Positions 43,372 to 56,147 of a DNA stretch of 64,000 nt are shown piece after piece. The DNA lies in the NCBI GenBank assembly GCA_030544215.1, contig JARZZO010000011.1:4078001-4142000 (forward strand), written 5' to 3'. Numbering within the stretch: position 1 is the first letter of the stretch; each line of letters starts with the position of its first letter. The translations under genes and the position numbers were made by a program. Under the pieces are notes generated by a model that searched no databases, was not told where the DNA came from, and saw nothing but the letters and a program-made list of their open reading frames with translations. This DNA comes from Zantedeschia hybrid cultivar. Its lineage: Eukaryota > Streptophyta > Magnoliopsida > Alismatales > Araceae.

Positions 43372-46290
43372 GTCAGGTCAGTCACTGGGTTCGATGGAAT
43401 GGTTAAGAACTTCGGGGAGAATAAAAATTAGGGTGCATTTCTACATAAAATATATTTTAATAGAAAAGTTTTTTTAATAAATTTATAAGAAAAATAAAAT
43501 AAATTTGTCACTTAACACTTAATGAAAATATTTTCAGCTACTATTGAGACAGGGCATTCTGTATCACATCATGGATGCCAAAATAAGAAAAGAAGAGGAG
43601 TCGAGTAATATGAAGATTTTTATTGATTGCCAAATAGGTCATTGTGCTACAGTAATCGGAAAAACTGCTGCATGTAGCATGTGTTACATGAAATTAAACA
43701 AAGTCTTGGTTTGACTCCACTTCCGTTTTATCCTTATTTAACTTTGATAAATACTTTTGCAATAGGAGGGCATTGCAATATGACTGCCGTTCGATCGAGT
43801 GGATTGAATGGCACAGGGTTGTTGTAAGATAGATCAAGTGAAAACAGGTATGGATAAATTTTTTGGAACCTTATTGGATTCTGTAAGATCCAGGTTAAGA
43901 TGATCCAACTCAAATTTAATTGGGTCACTAATAAAATTCTTGACTTGTATCTAGTTCGGATCATGTCAACAGGTCGAACTTTATTTTGTCTGCCTTCCTA
44001 CGAGAAGCCCACTGCGTCCAGCCCATTGTTCTTGGGGCCCATTGAACGTGTCGCTAGTGGGCTGGCCCTGTAGATTTCACCCACAGGGAACAGTTTCTTC
44101 AAGCGAAGGCAGAATACCCAACAGCGGGGTCCGAGCCGCTCTTGTGCTTGGGACCAAGCGGATGATGCCCAAATTGGAAGACAGGGATGACACCTCTGGT
44201 ATAAGATCACATACCCTCCAATCCTATCCTAACGGTTCGGATTGTGTCGGCGCAAAATCCGAGTTTTACAGTCATCCACCTAAGGTTGCAAAAAAAAATA
44301 TCAGGCTTAGAACCACCCAAGTTCGTACGCTAATATGAGTCAAGCCATCGGAACAGGATTTGATGTCTATAGTCTATTCAAAAATAAAATAATACTGTTT
44401 AAATAAAATAAAAAATGGTTTGAAAAAGATCAAAATCATCAAAGAGATATCTTTTGTACCGTAAGAGTCAAAACTTTGAGAATGACTTATGTGACCATGT
44501 CTAAATACTAAAGTTAACCAGGTAAAATAGGAAGAAAATCTTGATGATTGTTGACTAACAAAGAATTATATAATAGTGACTAAAAAAAAATCTCAAGGTC
44601 ATCAAGAGATTATCTTTTGTATACTTTTTAGAGTTCGAAAATTAGAAAAAAATATTATACAACGTTGTTGGATAGAAATTATTTAAATTAACTAAAAGAA
44701 GAATAAATACAAGATAACTCAAATGGTCATCGACCAATAGAGAATAAAATAACAATAATAATCAATAAAAATAAAAGAGTAAAAAAAAGGCTTGACTAAA
44801 TATTATTAAGAGATTATTTTTAGCATATTTAAGAAGTAAAAAATTAGAAGATAAAAGTTCGAAAAGATGAAAAGAGGAGCAACAAGTCATGTAGAGTATA
44901 CAGCTACATAGCCACATGAATATGAATTCCATAATGAAAAATTTAAGGTTTAATCAATGAAGATTAAAAATATAAAGTATGTGATATTTTTATGCATTGA
45001 TTCAATGGAGCTTTAGTGAAGTGGATAGCTTGTAATTGATAAAACTAGCAGGTTATTCTCTTTTTTATTAGTTAATTAGCTAATTAGACCCATGATGTAT
45101 CAATTTTTGGGAGAGCTAAGGATGTTCTAAGATGATATAATATACCATTTTGCAAATGTTCGTGGGGCAGTAATGGATTATGCACTGCATGTGAGCCTGA
45201 ATTCATGCTTTACTCTGATGCTAATGTTGGTCAAGTTCGGTGGAATTTGTTGCAATCAAATCACTGAGTGATACAAATGTAGGATAACATACTTGATCTG
45301 TGGGAAGGGATAAATGAGAATTCTCCCAAACTTCCGATGTGAGAGTACACTCCTATACCCTGGATCCTTCTGGGCCGATTGGCATGGGCTGCACACCTGG
45401 GCTGGTCTAGAGGCTTAGATATGCAGTATGTTTGGGTCCTTCCTAGGCTGAGCCCTTGCTCCATAGTGGGCTAAGCCCAAGAAAGGTGACTTTCCATCAT
45501 TAGATCGTATTGTTGATTAAGAAATATTTCAATAATTGAAATAATGATCTATTCTGATCAATTAATGGCCCCATAAAAATGCATATGAAACATAAGATGG
45601 TCCTTTGGAAATTGATATTACATAAGAAGATAAGAAGGTTTAGATGGTATTGTTCACATTTCACAAAAGAAGAATGAGGAGAATTGAACCATTGGGTTTA
45701 GGCCCAATTTGATGTGTACTTCATTGACTTAATCGCCAAGGGGCGGTCCATTGATGATGGAGGGACAAAGGAGTGGGTACATATTGTAAGTTTATGACTT
45801 TTTTCACTAACATAACTAGAGAATGAGAAGTCTAGTAAAGCAAAACCTCATTATATTCTCTCGCGGGAATCTTTGATGAGGCAAAGCACTAAATAAAGTA
45901 AGAAAAAAAATACTATAGTACTCCTTTTACTCCAGAGATTTGGAGTAAACTTATGCCCCATCATGTCCGAAACCTGAGATTAAAATCACTCTTTTACTCG
46001 TAGTTACTCTCAAAGTCCGATGATAGTTGATATTGGTAACCTCAATTTAAAGGTCAATAAAATATCTTAATCCGGATGGATATATATCTTTTTCCTTGAA
46101 GTTTAAAAGTACCAAATATTCATTTAACAAGGAACTAGAAACAACAGAGTCTACACATTACATCTTGGATACATGGAGGGATTGAAGGTTAATTCCAAGA
46201 AGTAAAACACTTAGAAGAGATGGTAAACTTGGCCAGGGGTTATGAGTCGTAGAGTTTGCTGTCCTGTGAACAAAAGATAAAGAGCATTTC
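43372..46290. other. Intergenic, no gene recognised
   Basis: Mostly AT-rich. A locally GC-richer piece at 43990-44290 and another at 45290-45490 have short ORFs without recognisable motifs and may be old repeat remnants. Confidence 0.45.
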
Positions 46291-47150
46291 CACTTCTTGA
46301 ACAACATTAAGGACGAGATAAGTTTATCCCCATCACTTGTTGAATTGATAGGAAGGTCAATATTACAGACGGCTTCGTCAGTATCCTCAGTAAAGATGCT
46401 TCTGACAAGCTCAATATTCCAATGTGTATCTCTAATTAATCAGTTGAAAGACCTAATTGGAGAGGTCTTGATTGAAATCCGATCTGACTGTAAGAAAGCC
46501 CAAAAATTTTTGGAATCTATTTACCCTGCCATATCTTAGTTGTTAAACCATTAACCATAGAAATCCAACACATTTGAAAGACAGGTTTCTGAGGTGAAAC
46601 ATAGTTAGCAGCCCAAGTAGGTGAGCATCTAGTACTAGCTTTGGCAACCTCCCAAGTAAGCGTATATTTCAGGTACTTAGCTTTGATAAGACTAGCTCAA
46701 TGAGAGTCTTTGATCCCTAAGGAGCTTCCAGATAAGCTTCATGACTGAAGCTTCTTTGAGGGAATCCAAATCTCTAATGCCTAAACTATCCATGATGCTT
46801 TTTGCAGGTACTTCAGCTGTACAAATGAATTCTCTTATGGCCTGATCACTTGATCTCCCCAAAGACATGAACACATGATTTGGTTCAATCTACGGATAGT
46901 GGTCTCAGATAACCATGATATGAGCAGGAATGACTGCGAAGACCGAATTGATTAAGGTTATGTACCGGTCCATGAGAGAGTAGCAGCTTAATTTCCATCT
47001 TGAGAGTTTGGGTGAATTTGCCTTCTAGATAGGTAAACTGATCCACTTGGCCAGTCACAATTGAGAAGGGAACACTCTAGTACGTTTCATGCGTTCCCAT
47101 AATAGTAAACTGAGAAGCACACAATGTTTGCTGAACATTCCTTGGAGTCA
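46290..47150 (-). pseudogene. L1-type LINE fragment, 3' region of reverse-transcriptase ORF
   Basis: Minus-strand frames, broken by stops and shifts, read INSVFAVIPAHIM, then IRRLNQIMCSCLWGDQ-like residues, then LGIRDLDSLKEASVMKLIWK. These match the ordered blocks LINSVL..IP.Y.M, LCR.FLWG and GGLGIR.L...N.A.L.KL.W that precede and include the zf-RVT end of plant L1 LINE ORF2. The upstream reverse-transcriptase core is missing, so this is a truncated relic. Confidence 0.65.
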
Positions 47151-47968
47151 TGTGTTTACTGCAACAAATAGATCGAGCTTTTACTCTTATTCAGCCATAT
47201 TTGACCCGACCAGGATGCGACGTATCCAAACGTAAGTATGCGAGCAGCTTTGCCCACATGCAATTGTTTCCTGTGGGACTGAAGGGACCAGTGTGACCAC
47301 ATTCTGTCCTTCCCCTTACGGCTAAGCTTCGCTGCTACCATGCTCCCTAATCTCGCGTATGAAGAGGTTTCCAGGAGGATTGAGACCTTATCCATCCCCC
47401 CCAATCTCTCCTGTCACGTCACGAGCGCAGAAAAGGGCGGCTACCCCCCGTGCCCAGAGAGTAGCTAGGCGTCGTGCACTCCTCGTCTTTAGCTGCTGAC
47501 AGCTCCCATCCAACACATCCAACCCGATCGTTATCAGAATGTGCAGCCTGCTAGCTAGTGCGAGACGTTTCTCCGACGTGCCCACCTCTGGATCTTATTG
47601 CAGGTTTAATCACCATAGCCGCTGCCACAATGTATTACTTACTAACCCATGTGGGGGGAGCAGATCTTCTCCAGGGTAGCTCGAGTTCCTGTTCATGATA
47701 CTGCACACAATGAGCTCCATGCCAAGGATAGGAACCATCACATGAGATGCGCCTCAGTTTCAACAAGGAAAATGATTTTGTAATTAGTGCCTTTGATTCC
47801 ATATTTGACATCACATATATAACACATATAACACAAATGAGAATCACAAATTTTACTCGTGCATTTGCCATTCATTCACCTTGAAATTTGTGTTATGTGT
47901 GGTGTCAAATGTGAGGTCAAATGCACGAGTTACAAAATTGTTTCCCTTTCAAGAATTACTTTCGTCAT

Positions 47969-48281
47969 GAATCAACTGTCTAAAACAGTTGGTTCACCAC
48001 TTGCCTCCCAATTGGGAGGTCTCAGATTTGAATTTGGTTGGAGCTTAAAAACTCTTTAGTCCTGCAGCTTAAAGTGTTGTTGGAATTTTTATCTTCTGGT
48101 CCGTGAAATTACTTCCCCAAATAATCAGGCGGATCTGAAATTTTCGCCTACTTAGGCGGACTTCTCGACCGGTACAGAACTATCTCTAATTCTGAAGAAT
48201 TTCTCGGATTCGATCCCTGATTGCTTGTAAATACTTGTACATATACCTGACCACTATGCCATTGAACAAAAAAAAAAACTG
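47969..48281 (+). mobile_element. tRNA-derived SINE with TSD and poly(A)
   Basis: The head, GTTGGTTCACCACTTGCCTC then CCAATTGGGAGGTCTCAGAT and TTGAAT, has the tRNA-like anticodon-arm and B-box layout common in plant SINEs. The element ends in about 11 A residues and is flanked by CTTTCGTCAT (47959-47968) and CTTCCGTCAT (48282-48291), a 9/10 TSD. Confidence 0.8.
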
Positions 48282-48649
48282 CTTCCGTCATTTGTAGGAG
48301 TACTAAAAGCTTTCTGCTGGCTGTCACATATTAGTTAATGGTTCCAAGCCCCATGAAAACCAATACAAGAATGGTGTACGGCTATATATATTTACGTAAA
48401 TGTAAGTACATGAAGCAACGTCACCCCATGGTAACTTCCAAAGTCACTGGGTACGTACGTAGCTCCTTGTGATGGTACGAGGGTGATTGGATTGTCACCA
48501 TTTTGTTAGATCGAAAATGTTTGACGGGGAGGTGAAATGATGGTAGATCCCCCGGCCCCCGAGATGCGAGTGGATCTCTGATCAGTCACTCACCATTTGG
48601 ATCTCACGGAGTGATCAGTAAGAATTCTGGGAGTACGTACACCATGTGC

Positions 48650-48950
48650 GCGCGCATGCTTCGCGACAACAGCAAGATTGCAGGCGCCGAGAGGGCCAGC
48701 CGACCACGCCGGCGGCCTCACCGGAGAGGACAAAATGACGCGCATGCACCAAGGGCCGGCGCAACTTGCCGAGAGGGGGCCCGGTGGGTGCGGCGATGAT
48801 GGTGCAGCGTGCAGACACCTCGGCGTGCCGCTTGGCATCTGTTGCGCAGCGGAAGGTCTCCACCACAGGAGCTGCTGCTGCATGCAGACACTGGCACGCC
48901 TGATGCCCGCATAATGCACGGCTGCTGCTTCTCTCACAGTCCCCCTTCAT
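48650..48950. other. GC-rich island, possible captured gene fragment
   Basis: About 300 bp that is much richer in GC than its neighbours, open in several frames on both strands, and followed by an acceptor-like CTTCTCTCACAG at 48929-48940. No protein family is recognised. It may be a fragment of a GC-rich gene moved here. Confidence 0.4.
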
Positions 48951-49686
48951 ACATGTCTATTTTGTTTACAAAAACTTCCCATGCTCCATGGTTGCAGCAA
49001 CAGTGGGGAATGTGCCGGCGCACATGCATGATTGCTAAATCATGGGACTCGGTGACGACGCATGCAGAGGCCAACATTCTTAGGCACATGCCCGGATTCT
49101 GCAATATCTTACATGGAGATTCTGTCATTAGATGGCCGAGTGCAGGGGGATGACCCCCTTCTGTCTTTTCTCTGCGGGGTGCAATTTTGCAGAAGACACA
49201 CTTATGTGACATGCCCATCCTTCGTCACATTGTGTAGCTATCTGATTTGTCTCTGCCCATTTGGCCTCCATGTGTTGGTGTTCCTGTCAGCTGGATGTTT
49301 TGTGAGGAAGAAAATTAAACTTGGGACCCGGGACATAAATGTTGCTAATGTTGTGGTGGAGGTTTCATTTATTTTGTTGAGTTGGACGTGGATCTAGACC
49401 GCTGTAGGCAAACAATTAGTGATGTGCTTCAACAGAGAATTTAGTGTAACTTAGTGTGAGGACCTCCAATGAATGGTTTGATCAGCGTACTTACTTATTT
49501 CCAGCATGCAGCATATAAGCTAGGGGGGAAGTAAGCAGGGTCTCCTTCTTTACAGCAGCCGTAATATTGGAAATTTTGTCCCATAATGTGAGGGGGAGCT
49601 TTGCTATGTATAATAATAAGCGTTTCTGTATTATGGTTCGGGGATCACAGATTTAAGATCGGAACCGATTTTGCAAGAAGTAAAGA

Positions 49687-49747
49687 TAAGATTGTGTGCA
49701 ATTAACTCTCTTTAGACCCTAGCTACAGTACTCGTGAGCGCCTCATG
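49687..49747 (+). mobile_element. Au-SINE-like remnant
   Basis: TAAGATTGTGTGCAATTAAC, TCTCTTTAGACCCTAGCTAC and GTGAGCGCCTCAT follow the same 3' consensus as the remnant at 37368, more diverged. Confidence 0.45.
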
Positions 49748-51600
49748 ATATATACCCTCTTTTGGAGTCCCATGATTTGCGCTTTCTCTCTTGTTTTTGG
49801 CACAGCAAGATCACATGTGGGAAAATAATTAAGTATAAGTAGCTAGGTGCATTAAATTAAGATGTATGCAGTGACTTGCATTAATCCAGAATGCTTGCAT
49901 TCATCAACTATTTTCATGTATAAGATGGCAAAATCGTGCACGGGTTCCCCTATTTAATCTTTATGACTTCCTTTTTGCAAGCGAAACCGTTCTAAAACGT
50001 TTCAATTTTCTCGTCTTTCTCAATCTTGTGTATAATAATACCATAATAAGCTTACATCCTCCAAGCTCAAAATATCGTTAATGGAAGTTCCTTAATTTCC
50101 ATCTTTTTTTAGTAATGAAGAATCAGTCTAATTGAAAGAGGAAGAAACAAAGGATGTTCTCTTCTGACGCGTTCCCAGACATGTTTAATCATCTTCACGT
50201 CTGTTCTTCCATCTTTCATGCCAGCTTCAATGCCTCGATCGCCAATAGTTGTAGAAATCCCTCCATATATACTCCTGTGTTTTTAGCTAGCTACCATCCT
50301 ACCCTCTGCGTGATCCTTCTTGTTGTTTGATATCATTATACTCAGCTTCAACTACTAGAGTTGTTGTCTCTTTCTCTCTTCTTACCCTCCATGTTTGTTT
50401 AATCCCTACATACTCTTCTATGATTGGGAGTCTTGGTGTGTGTCTGCAAGAGGAATCAAATCCCTTTACCCGCCAAATAACACCTGGCCATGATTTTGGC
50501 AAACTGAGCTCCAAGCTTCCCGTGTGTATTAAACATATAGGTTGGCCCGTACGTAGACTCATGTCTTGTATCAAGACGTGGGGGAGAGTTCATTGAAAAT
50601 TTCGTCTGAACCTTGGCCATGAAGCAACACAGATCAGAAGAATCTTAGTATTAAAAGGAGGCACACTTTTGGGGTCTCCCTTTTGCTTTGTCTAATCTTT
50701 CTTTTAGGTGGGAGGAACCTTGATTCTTGCAGCTGATAGCATAGTTAGCATTGTTATACAGGAAAGAGCCAAATGTTAGACATGTAAAACAGAGCCCACA
50801 TAGAATAGCACCCATTTGTTTAAAGGATTTCACCCTTCAACAGATGTGGGAACCAGTGAACAGATGAAAAAAAATATATAGACAAGCTTAAAGAATATAA
50901 TTTGATACGCTGGTTCTCTGTTTTGCCATTTCTTTATTTAACACCTCATTAGCATCACCATTTGCCATCTTGTTATATCATCTTCAAATAGGTGCATAGA
51001 ATACTTTACACAGTTTTGACCTTTTCTCTCTTCTTCAATGAAGAATCTTGCCCCTGGAGTGACATTATATTTTCTGTTCTTCCATTGATTGAAGGGATTT
51101 TTCCAGACAAATCTTGGCATGCATAGCTTTCACTCCGGGCTACATGAAGTCGAATTTGAAAAAAAAAAAACTTTGACCCTTGTATAATTGTATCATTCGA
51201 TTATCCATCTTTTGGTTTATCAACAATGTATCTCGGATTGACCATTTTTCGTTCTTTTATCCATAACCCAGATTTGAATTAGTATTCATTTCTCTCTCTT
51301 TCTAACTTAAATTAGAAGTCTGGCAGCCTATCTCTGTTATTTAATCAAGGAGCCTACATCCATCAGAATAAAGTATTATCACTTAAAGTAATTTCGGGAT
51401 TAGAGAATGGGTTTTAGGTTTGAGACCTCTCAAATCCTATGCACATGTCCATCGCTTTCAAGAGACCAAACACTTTCCTTAAGACGTGGTGATTGGACTA
51501 AACTTATCACCCTTTGCACCAATGGCAGTCAGCTGTCACCAAAGGCCAACAGTGACCTAACAGTCCTTTTTTGTGGTTGGTACGTGTCAAGGTGGAGGAT
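49748..51600. other. Intergenic, no gene recognised
   Basis: AT-rich sequence; ORFs near 50.3-50.6 kb and 50.9-51.1 kb lack recognisable domains. No repeat boundary is seen. Confidence 0.45.
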
Positions 51601-51627
51601 GGCAAGACCCCTATCTCGTAGTGTATT

Positions 51628-52145
51628 CAAATTGGCCTTTACCCACCTTGCCTTGTGTACCATAAAGAGCTTGTTTAAACTCCGGAACTTGTCTCCCTGG
51701 TGTTATGATCCTCTACAAATCAAATGAAGCCAAGTTGAGGTACTCGGGAGACCTAATCTCAAATTGGCCTCCAACCAATTCTCTCGTATGGCTAAAGAGC
51801 TTGTTTAGTGTTTCAAATTACGTACGTACAATGTTCATGATTCCCATTAAATCAAATAAAGCTATAAATCAAGTTTGGAAGGATTTCAATTGCAAGTGGG
51901 CATCTAGTCACTGCCATTTGTACAGATGCTGTTTAATCATCAAAGTTTGGCTTACTTGATGTTGTGTTCTTTCTGCAAAACAAACTTAAAGCCTAGTTAA
52001 TTAATAAGAGAGCAGTGCAAGGGTTCTCATCAAGATTGGCCTTTAATCCCTCTCATCTGTACCCTAAAATCTTGTTTAATTTGTCCAAACTCTCTCCCGT
52101 GATCTTGTCATGCTCAGCAGATCCAATGAAGCCAAATTAGACGTG
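51628..52145. repeat. Degenerate three-copy repeat, about 120 bp units
   Basis: Copies start at 51628, 51760 and 52031. Each begins CAAATTGGCC(T) or close to it, then TAAAGAGCTTGTTTA or CTAAAATCTTGTTTAAT, and the first and third end in CAAATGAAGCC or CAATGAAGCC before AA(G/A)TT(G/A)GA. The first two are adjacent; the third follows an unrelated spacer. Confidence 0.65.
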
Positions 52146-52544
52146 GATAAAAGAATTCTCGTCTGCCACACACAATGTATGCACAGGATACCTTTCCATC
52201 CCTAATCTGTACGAGCTCCTAAGCTTCGCTCAGCTGGCTCCTTAGCTTAGCTCTAGCACCTCTAAACTTGTGGAGAGCTGTGTGGTTAAAGGTTTTTATC
52301 CCACACATTCTCGTAAAAATTGACAGGAAATACATATATACAAATGGATGTGACCCTCCAAAGCCAAAATTGCAGTCCTTTCGATAGGTTTTACATATCA
52401 GCAGGATTTTGGCAGGCCAGAGAAAGCCTAGGTGCTTGTATCAAGTGTGGTCCTAAAACTTGGGCGCGGCTCCAATTAAAGCATCATCTAAATCCAAATC
52501 GGATCAAAATCTCTTGTTGGACCACTTGATCTAGATCAGATGGT

Positions 52545-52547
<3 letters not shown>

Positions 52548-52589
<42 letters not shown>
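52548..52589. repeat. (AT)21 microsatellite
   Basis: An uninterrupted run of 21 AT units. Confidence 0.98.
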
Positions 52590-52592
<3 letters not shown>

Positions 52593-54030
52593 AATTAGAA
52601 AAATAAGTCTATATACGTAATTTAATTTATTTTTTTAAAAAATAAATCATATACATTAGATATTTTTCAAGTAAGTGGCAAGCCATATCACTCAATCGAG
52701 TATGAGAAAAGTAGGATCCAATGGGAATCGGCCGATCCGACCCGAGCACCTGATTAATGTAATAATAACACTAAGAATGAGTTCTCGTATGCACCCTTAC
52801 CACATAATAAACAAATTAAGACCTTGAGAATGCCAAAATCTATGTCTGTAATCTATATTGACAACCAAAGCGAATCCCTCCACATACAAGTCCTCAAATT
52901 GCTTCCTTCACACATCAACAAAATGGGTCTGAATCCAACTTGTCCGGGGACCCAGACAGCAAGACATGCCAACGGTGACTGCTCGATCATCCTACATGAT
53001 GCCATCTCTCTCATACGGGGGAACACACACAGCTGTGTTTGGGGAGTCCCAGGACCACTCCCCCCCTTGCTCCTTGGTGCCGTCCGACCGAGCAAATCCA
53101 AAACCCTCCAATTGTGAAGACGTGTGCATATGCCTCCCTGTGAGCTTCTCTATGTGCTGGACTCCCAACTGACAAGTGATTGGAGGGGACAGAATGCCTT
53201 TAATGCACCCATGTTGCCAAAGCTAGCTTGCTAATCTCTCCTTCCCACAAAAGGGATTAAAGTGCGGAGAAGACCTAATGGGACAGGACATTTCATCGAG
53301 TGAGAGGAGACCCTTCGTCCATCCACACTTTTATGGCATGCATGCACGGTGGTCCTCGGTTAACTGCCGTTATTCATGGTGATATCAGACTCTATGGCTA
53401 TGAATGCGGGCCACACATTATATATTTGTGGTCCACGTGATAGAACTTAAAATCGATCCACACGTAAGGAGACGTGTTAGAATAATCTTACATCAGATTC
53501 GAGTCGGAGCCTAAAAACTTTTCATACCATCAGTTTAAAATATGCAACAAGATTATGTCTCTTTTTTCATGAGATTATTTTTTCGAAGGTAATTGTGAAC
53601 CTTGAACAGTCGCCCAATTAAGTGGAACCATTGCTCCCGTGTAGAATAGTCACCTATGTAGGTATGTAGGTGAAAAAATCGGGTTATCGCCGGAAATCAA
53701 AGCTGAGTCCTTTATAAACAAAAGAAGTCATTTAGGGTTGGGGGGGGGGGGTTAAGATTATAGGGAAAACAGATGTACATCTCCGTAAAGGACCACATCA
53801 CACAGAGTCCTCATTCTCATCTCCATCAGTGGGATATCCTGCTGTTGTCCATTAGATTTTCCTGGTGCCTTCCTCCAAACGTAGGTATCATTTTCGTGTC
53901 CTTGCATGGGTAGTAAAAAGAAAAAGACTGAAAGGATGGGCTCCCTCGCCCACCAAGAGAGAATTATATATAGGTTTTACCCTAGCATGGTAGTATTGTA
54001 ATTATCCCGAAGTACACGCCTCATGTGTAG
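52590..54030. other. Upstream intergenic region of the SAUR gene
   Basis: Mixed-composition sequence holding a possible SINE relic (53489-53720) and a G12 run at 53741-53752. No gene is recognised; the 53.0-53.1 kb GC-rich patch is motif-free. Confidence 0.45.
53489..53720 (+). mobile_element. Possible SINE relic
   Basis: AGATTCGAGTCGGAGCCTAA then AAACTTTTCATACCATCAG parallels the B-box and body of the SINE at 47969, and a following CACCTATGTAGGTATGTAGG segment parallels its CGCCTACTTAGGCGG. It is highly diverged, with no clear TSD or tail. Confidence 0.3.
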
Positions 54031-54156
54031 GGATGCCCTGCTCTCCCTCTCGTGTACCTATCTCAGGTGAACCCACCGCCACCGCCGGCTCAACTGGGCC
54101 CAGCTTGCACATGTTGGGTCCCAGCTGTCCAGCCCGCTTCACAACTCACCCCGGGC

Positions 54157-54164
54157 TTTATATA
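54157..54164 (+). promoter_or_regulatory. TATA box of the SAUR gene
   Basis: CTTTATATACC lies about 140 bp before the start codon, giving a predicted transcription start near 54190 and a short CT-rich leader. I saw no clear TGTCTC auxin-response element close by. Confidence 0.75.
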
Positions 54165-54301
54165 CCGAAGCTTCCTTTCAGCTTCTCCCCCTCCTCCAAC
54201 GAGCCGAGGCATCTCTCTCTCTCTCTAACACCTTCCATATTCCTTCACAAGCTCTTCTTCCTCCTTCCACTGGCTCCTCTCCCACTGCACTCCTCTTTCC
54301 A

Positions 54302-54727
54302 ATGGCAAAAGGCGGCGGCATCGGCAAGCTCAAGTGCATGATCAAGAGATGGCATGCCGCCTCCGGCCAAGCCAAGTTTCCCCGGTCTGCCAGCAGCAGT
54401 GCCTCTACGACCCCGGTCGACGACGACGTCTGGCCAGGCACGGAGGGGCGACACAACGGCGATGGTGGAGACGAGAAGGCCGTGCCATCTGGGCTTCAGC
54501 CGGTCTATGTCGGCAAGTCACGGCGGCTCTACCTCATCAGCTCCCACCTCGTCGACCACCCACTCTTCCGCGTGTTGGTGCAGCGGTCGGGCGGCGCCGA
54601 GGAGGACGGTGGCACGACGGTGGTGGGCTGTGAGGTGGTTCTGTTCGAGCACTTGCTGTGGATGCTAGAGAACGCCGATCCCCAGCCGGAGTCTCTCGAC
54701 GAGCTGGCCGAGTTCTACGCCTGCTGA
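54302..54727 (+). CDS. SAUR family protein (SAUR71/76-like)
   Basis: Small auxin-up RNA proteins inhibit PP2C.D phosphatases and so keep plasma-membrane H+-ATPases active in cell expansion. The 141-residue intronless frame has a basic N-terminus (KLKCMIKRWHAAS), a Ser/Asp/Gly-rich variable linker, and the SAUR core from about residue 62: LQPVYVGKSRRLYLISSHLV, DHPLFRVLVQRSGG, GCEVVLFEHLLWMLENADPQ and a terminal LAEFYAC. Length and lack of introns are normal for the family. The start is supported by a Met in the context CCAATGGC and a TATA box at a suitable distance. The strong LLWMLENADPQPESLDEL ending places it with the SAUR71/76-like clade. No tandem SAUR neighbours are present. Confidence 0.94.
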   Translation: MAKGGGIGKLKCMIKRWHAASGQAKFPRSASSSASTTPVDDDVWPGTEGRHNGDGGDEKAVPSGLQPVYVGKSRRLYLISSHLVDHPLFRVLVQRSGGAEEDGGTTVVGCEVVLFEHLLWMLENADPQPESLDELAEFYAC

Positions 54728-55670
54728 TTGCAAACGACAATTTCCGGAGCACCATAATCCGCGGTTTAACAGAAACACAAGGTAGCTGGTCACCGGACAG
54801 ATGGAATTCTTGGAAGGGGCAGTACCGTAAATTTCTCGTCCTAACGTACGTGGTTAACAAAAATAATCACAAGAGGAGATGGTGGTAGTTGCCATTTTCT
54901 AATCTCCTCCACTTTTATTTTTTTCATTCCCTCTTCTTTTCCATTTGTTAATTGAAGGGTGGGAATTATTAACCCCATTCTAATCCTCGAACTGTGTTAT
55001 TCGACAAGGAGTATATAATTTGCTCCCGTCTTCATGAATTTGTTTGAATCGATCCTCCTAATTAATGTTGATATCAATCTACCCTGATCCCTGCTAAATA
55101 CTGCTGGACCTAGCTAGGCATTTATTAGTTTCCTAGGTAATCTAATTATGAGATATGACTGTTCATATTCTTTTGGACGCTAAAAGGGGGAAACCTGATC
55201 GTATGTAAGAGAAGCGTGGAAACAAAATCGTCTAAATCATTTTGTTTGGACGTCGGTATTACTTTTAGACTCAACAAAGAAAAGATAAAAAAAGTCATTT
55301 GTATTTAAAGTGATAGATTCGACCAAATATATTATTTTTTCTTGAGTCTGTACACCAAAATTCAGACAACGATCCAAACGATGTCCTGCGTGCAATACTT
55401 TTTTATGCTAATGTTTGTGATAGTTAGCACGTACCTAGCAAAAAAGCAAAAGTTATGATTTAGGCTTAGGTTTTGGTGTATAATGAAGAGAGAGAGAGAG
55501 AGTGTGTCTTAAGATGGATGCTCTCCATAACTGTGTCTCTTTAAGCTTTTCTAAGGTAAGCCATTATTTTATTATATGTTTGTCCCCGCATCCACTGTAT
55601 GTAGACCATACATAGATCTCACACTAATGAATGAAAGGACAGTTGCCTCTTATTGTAATGGAGAGGTGGT
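54728..55670. other. SAUR 3' flank
   Basis: Includes the probable SAUR 3' UTR and AT-rich intergenic sequence with a short GA run near 55488-55502. Nothing else is recognised. Confidence 0.5.
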
Positions 55671-55679
55671 TAATTCAAA

Positions 55680-56147
55680 AAGTTCGGAACATCTCATTAC
55701 AACATTGGACAGGACTCCAACAGTAATCAGTCTCAGTCATGTGTAAAGTAGATTCGCCATTTGAGACGTATCTCATCTAAGTTGGCAATTTTTTCTTTGT
55801 TCTTAGTTCAACAGATTTTTAATATAACACAGAGCACTTAAATACCATTAAGAGCACAAGACTATAACCATAGTTTAAAATACACCCTAATGTGATATTC
55901 ATGCAGTAGTTTAAGTTGTATTTAGGTGCACATTAAGATATATTTTAAATTATGGTCGTAGTCTTGTATTTTTGATAGTATTTAAGTGCTCTGTATTGTA
56001 TTAAAAATTTACTGAACTGGGAACAAAGAAAAAATTGATAACTTCGATAGAATGCGTCTCGAATAACGAACCTATTTTACATACGGCATTTTGAAACTGA
56101 TTACTGTTGGAGTCCATCTAATGTTGTACTGAGATGATCTGGACTAT
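55680..56147. mobile_element. Foldback MULE-type element with about 220-bp arms
   Basis: 468 bp that is almost wholly an inverted repeat. Both arms carry ACAACATT, ACTCCAACAGTAATCAG, CAATTTTTTCTTTGTTC, CAGAGCACTTAAATAC and ACAAGACTA, with moderate divergence. Flanks TAATTCAAA (55671-55679) and TAATTCGAA (56148-56156) form an 8/9 TSD. A transcript would fold into a long imperfect hairpin. Confidence 0.88.

Noticed and set aside
44000..44340. 98-codon plus-strand ORF and its antisense partner
   Set aside because: No recognisable motif or splice context was seen; composition alone is not enough to call a gene.
54178..54860. Antisense and out-of-frame ORFs over the SAUR gene
   Set aside because: Only frame 54302-54727 carries the SAUR core; the others are GC-driven shadows.
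55680..56147. microRNA precursor
   Set aside because: The hairpin is far longer than usual and is explained by a TSD-flanked foldback transposon; without small-RNA data a miRNA call is unsupported.
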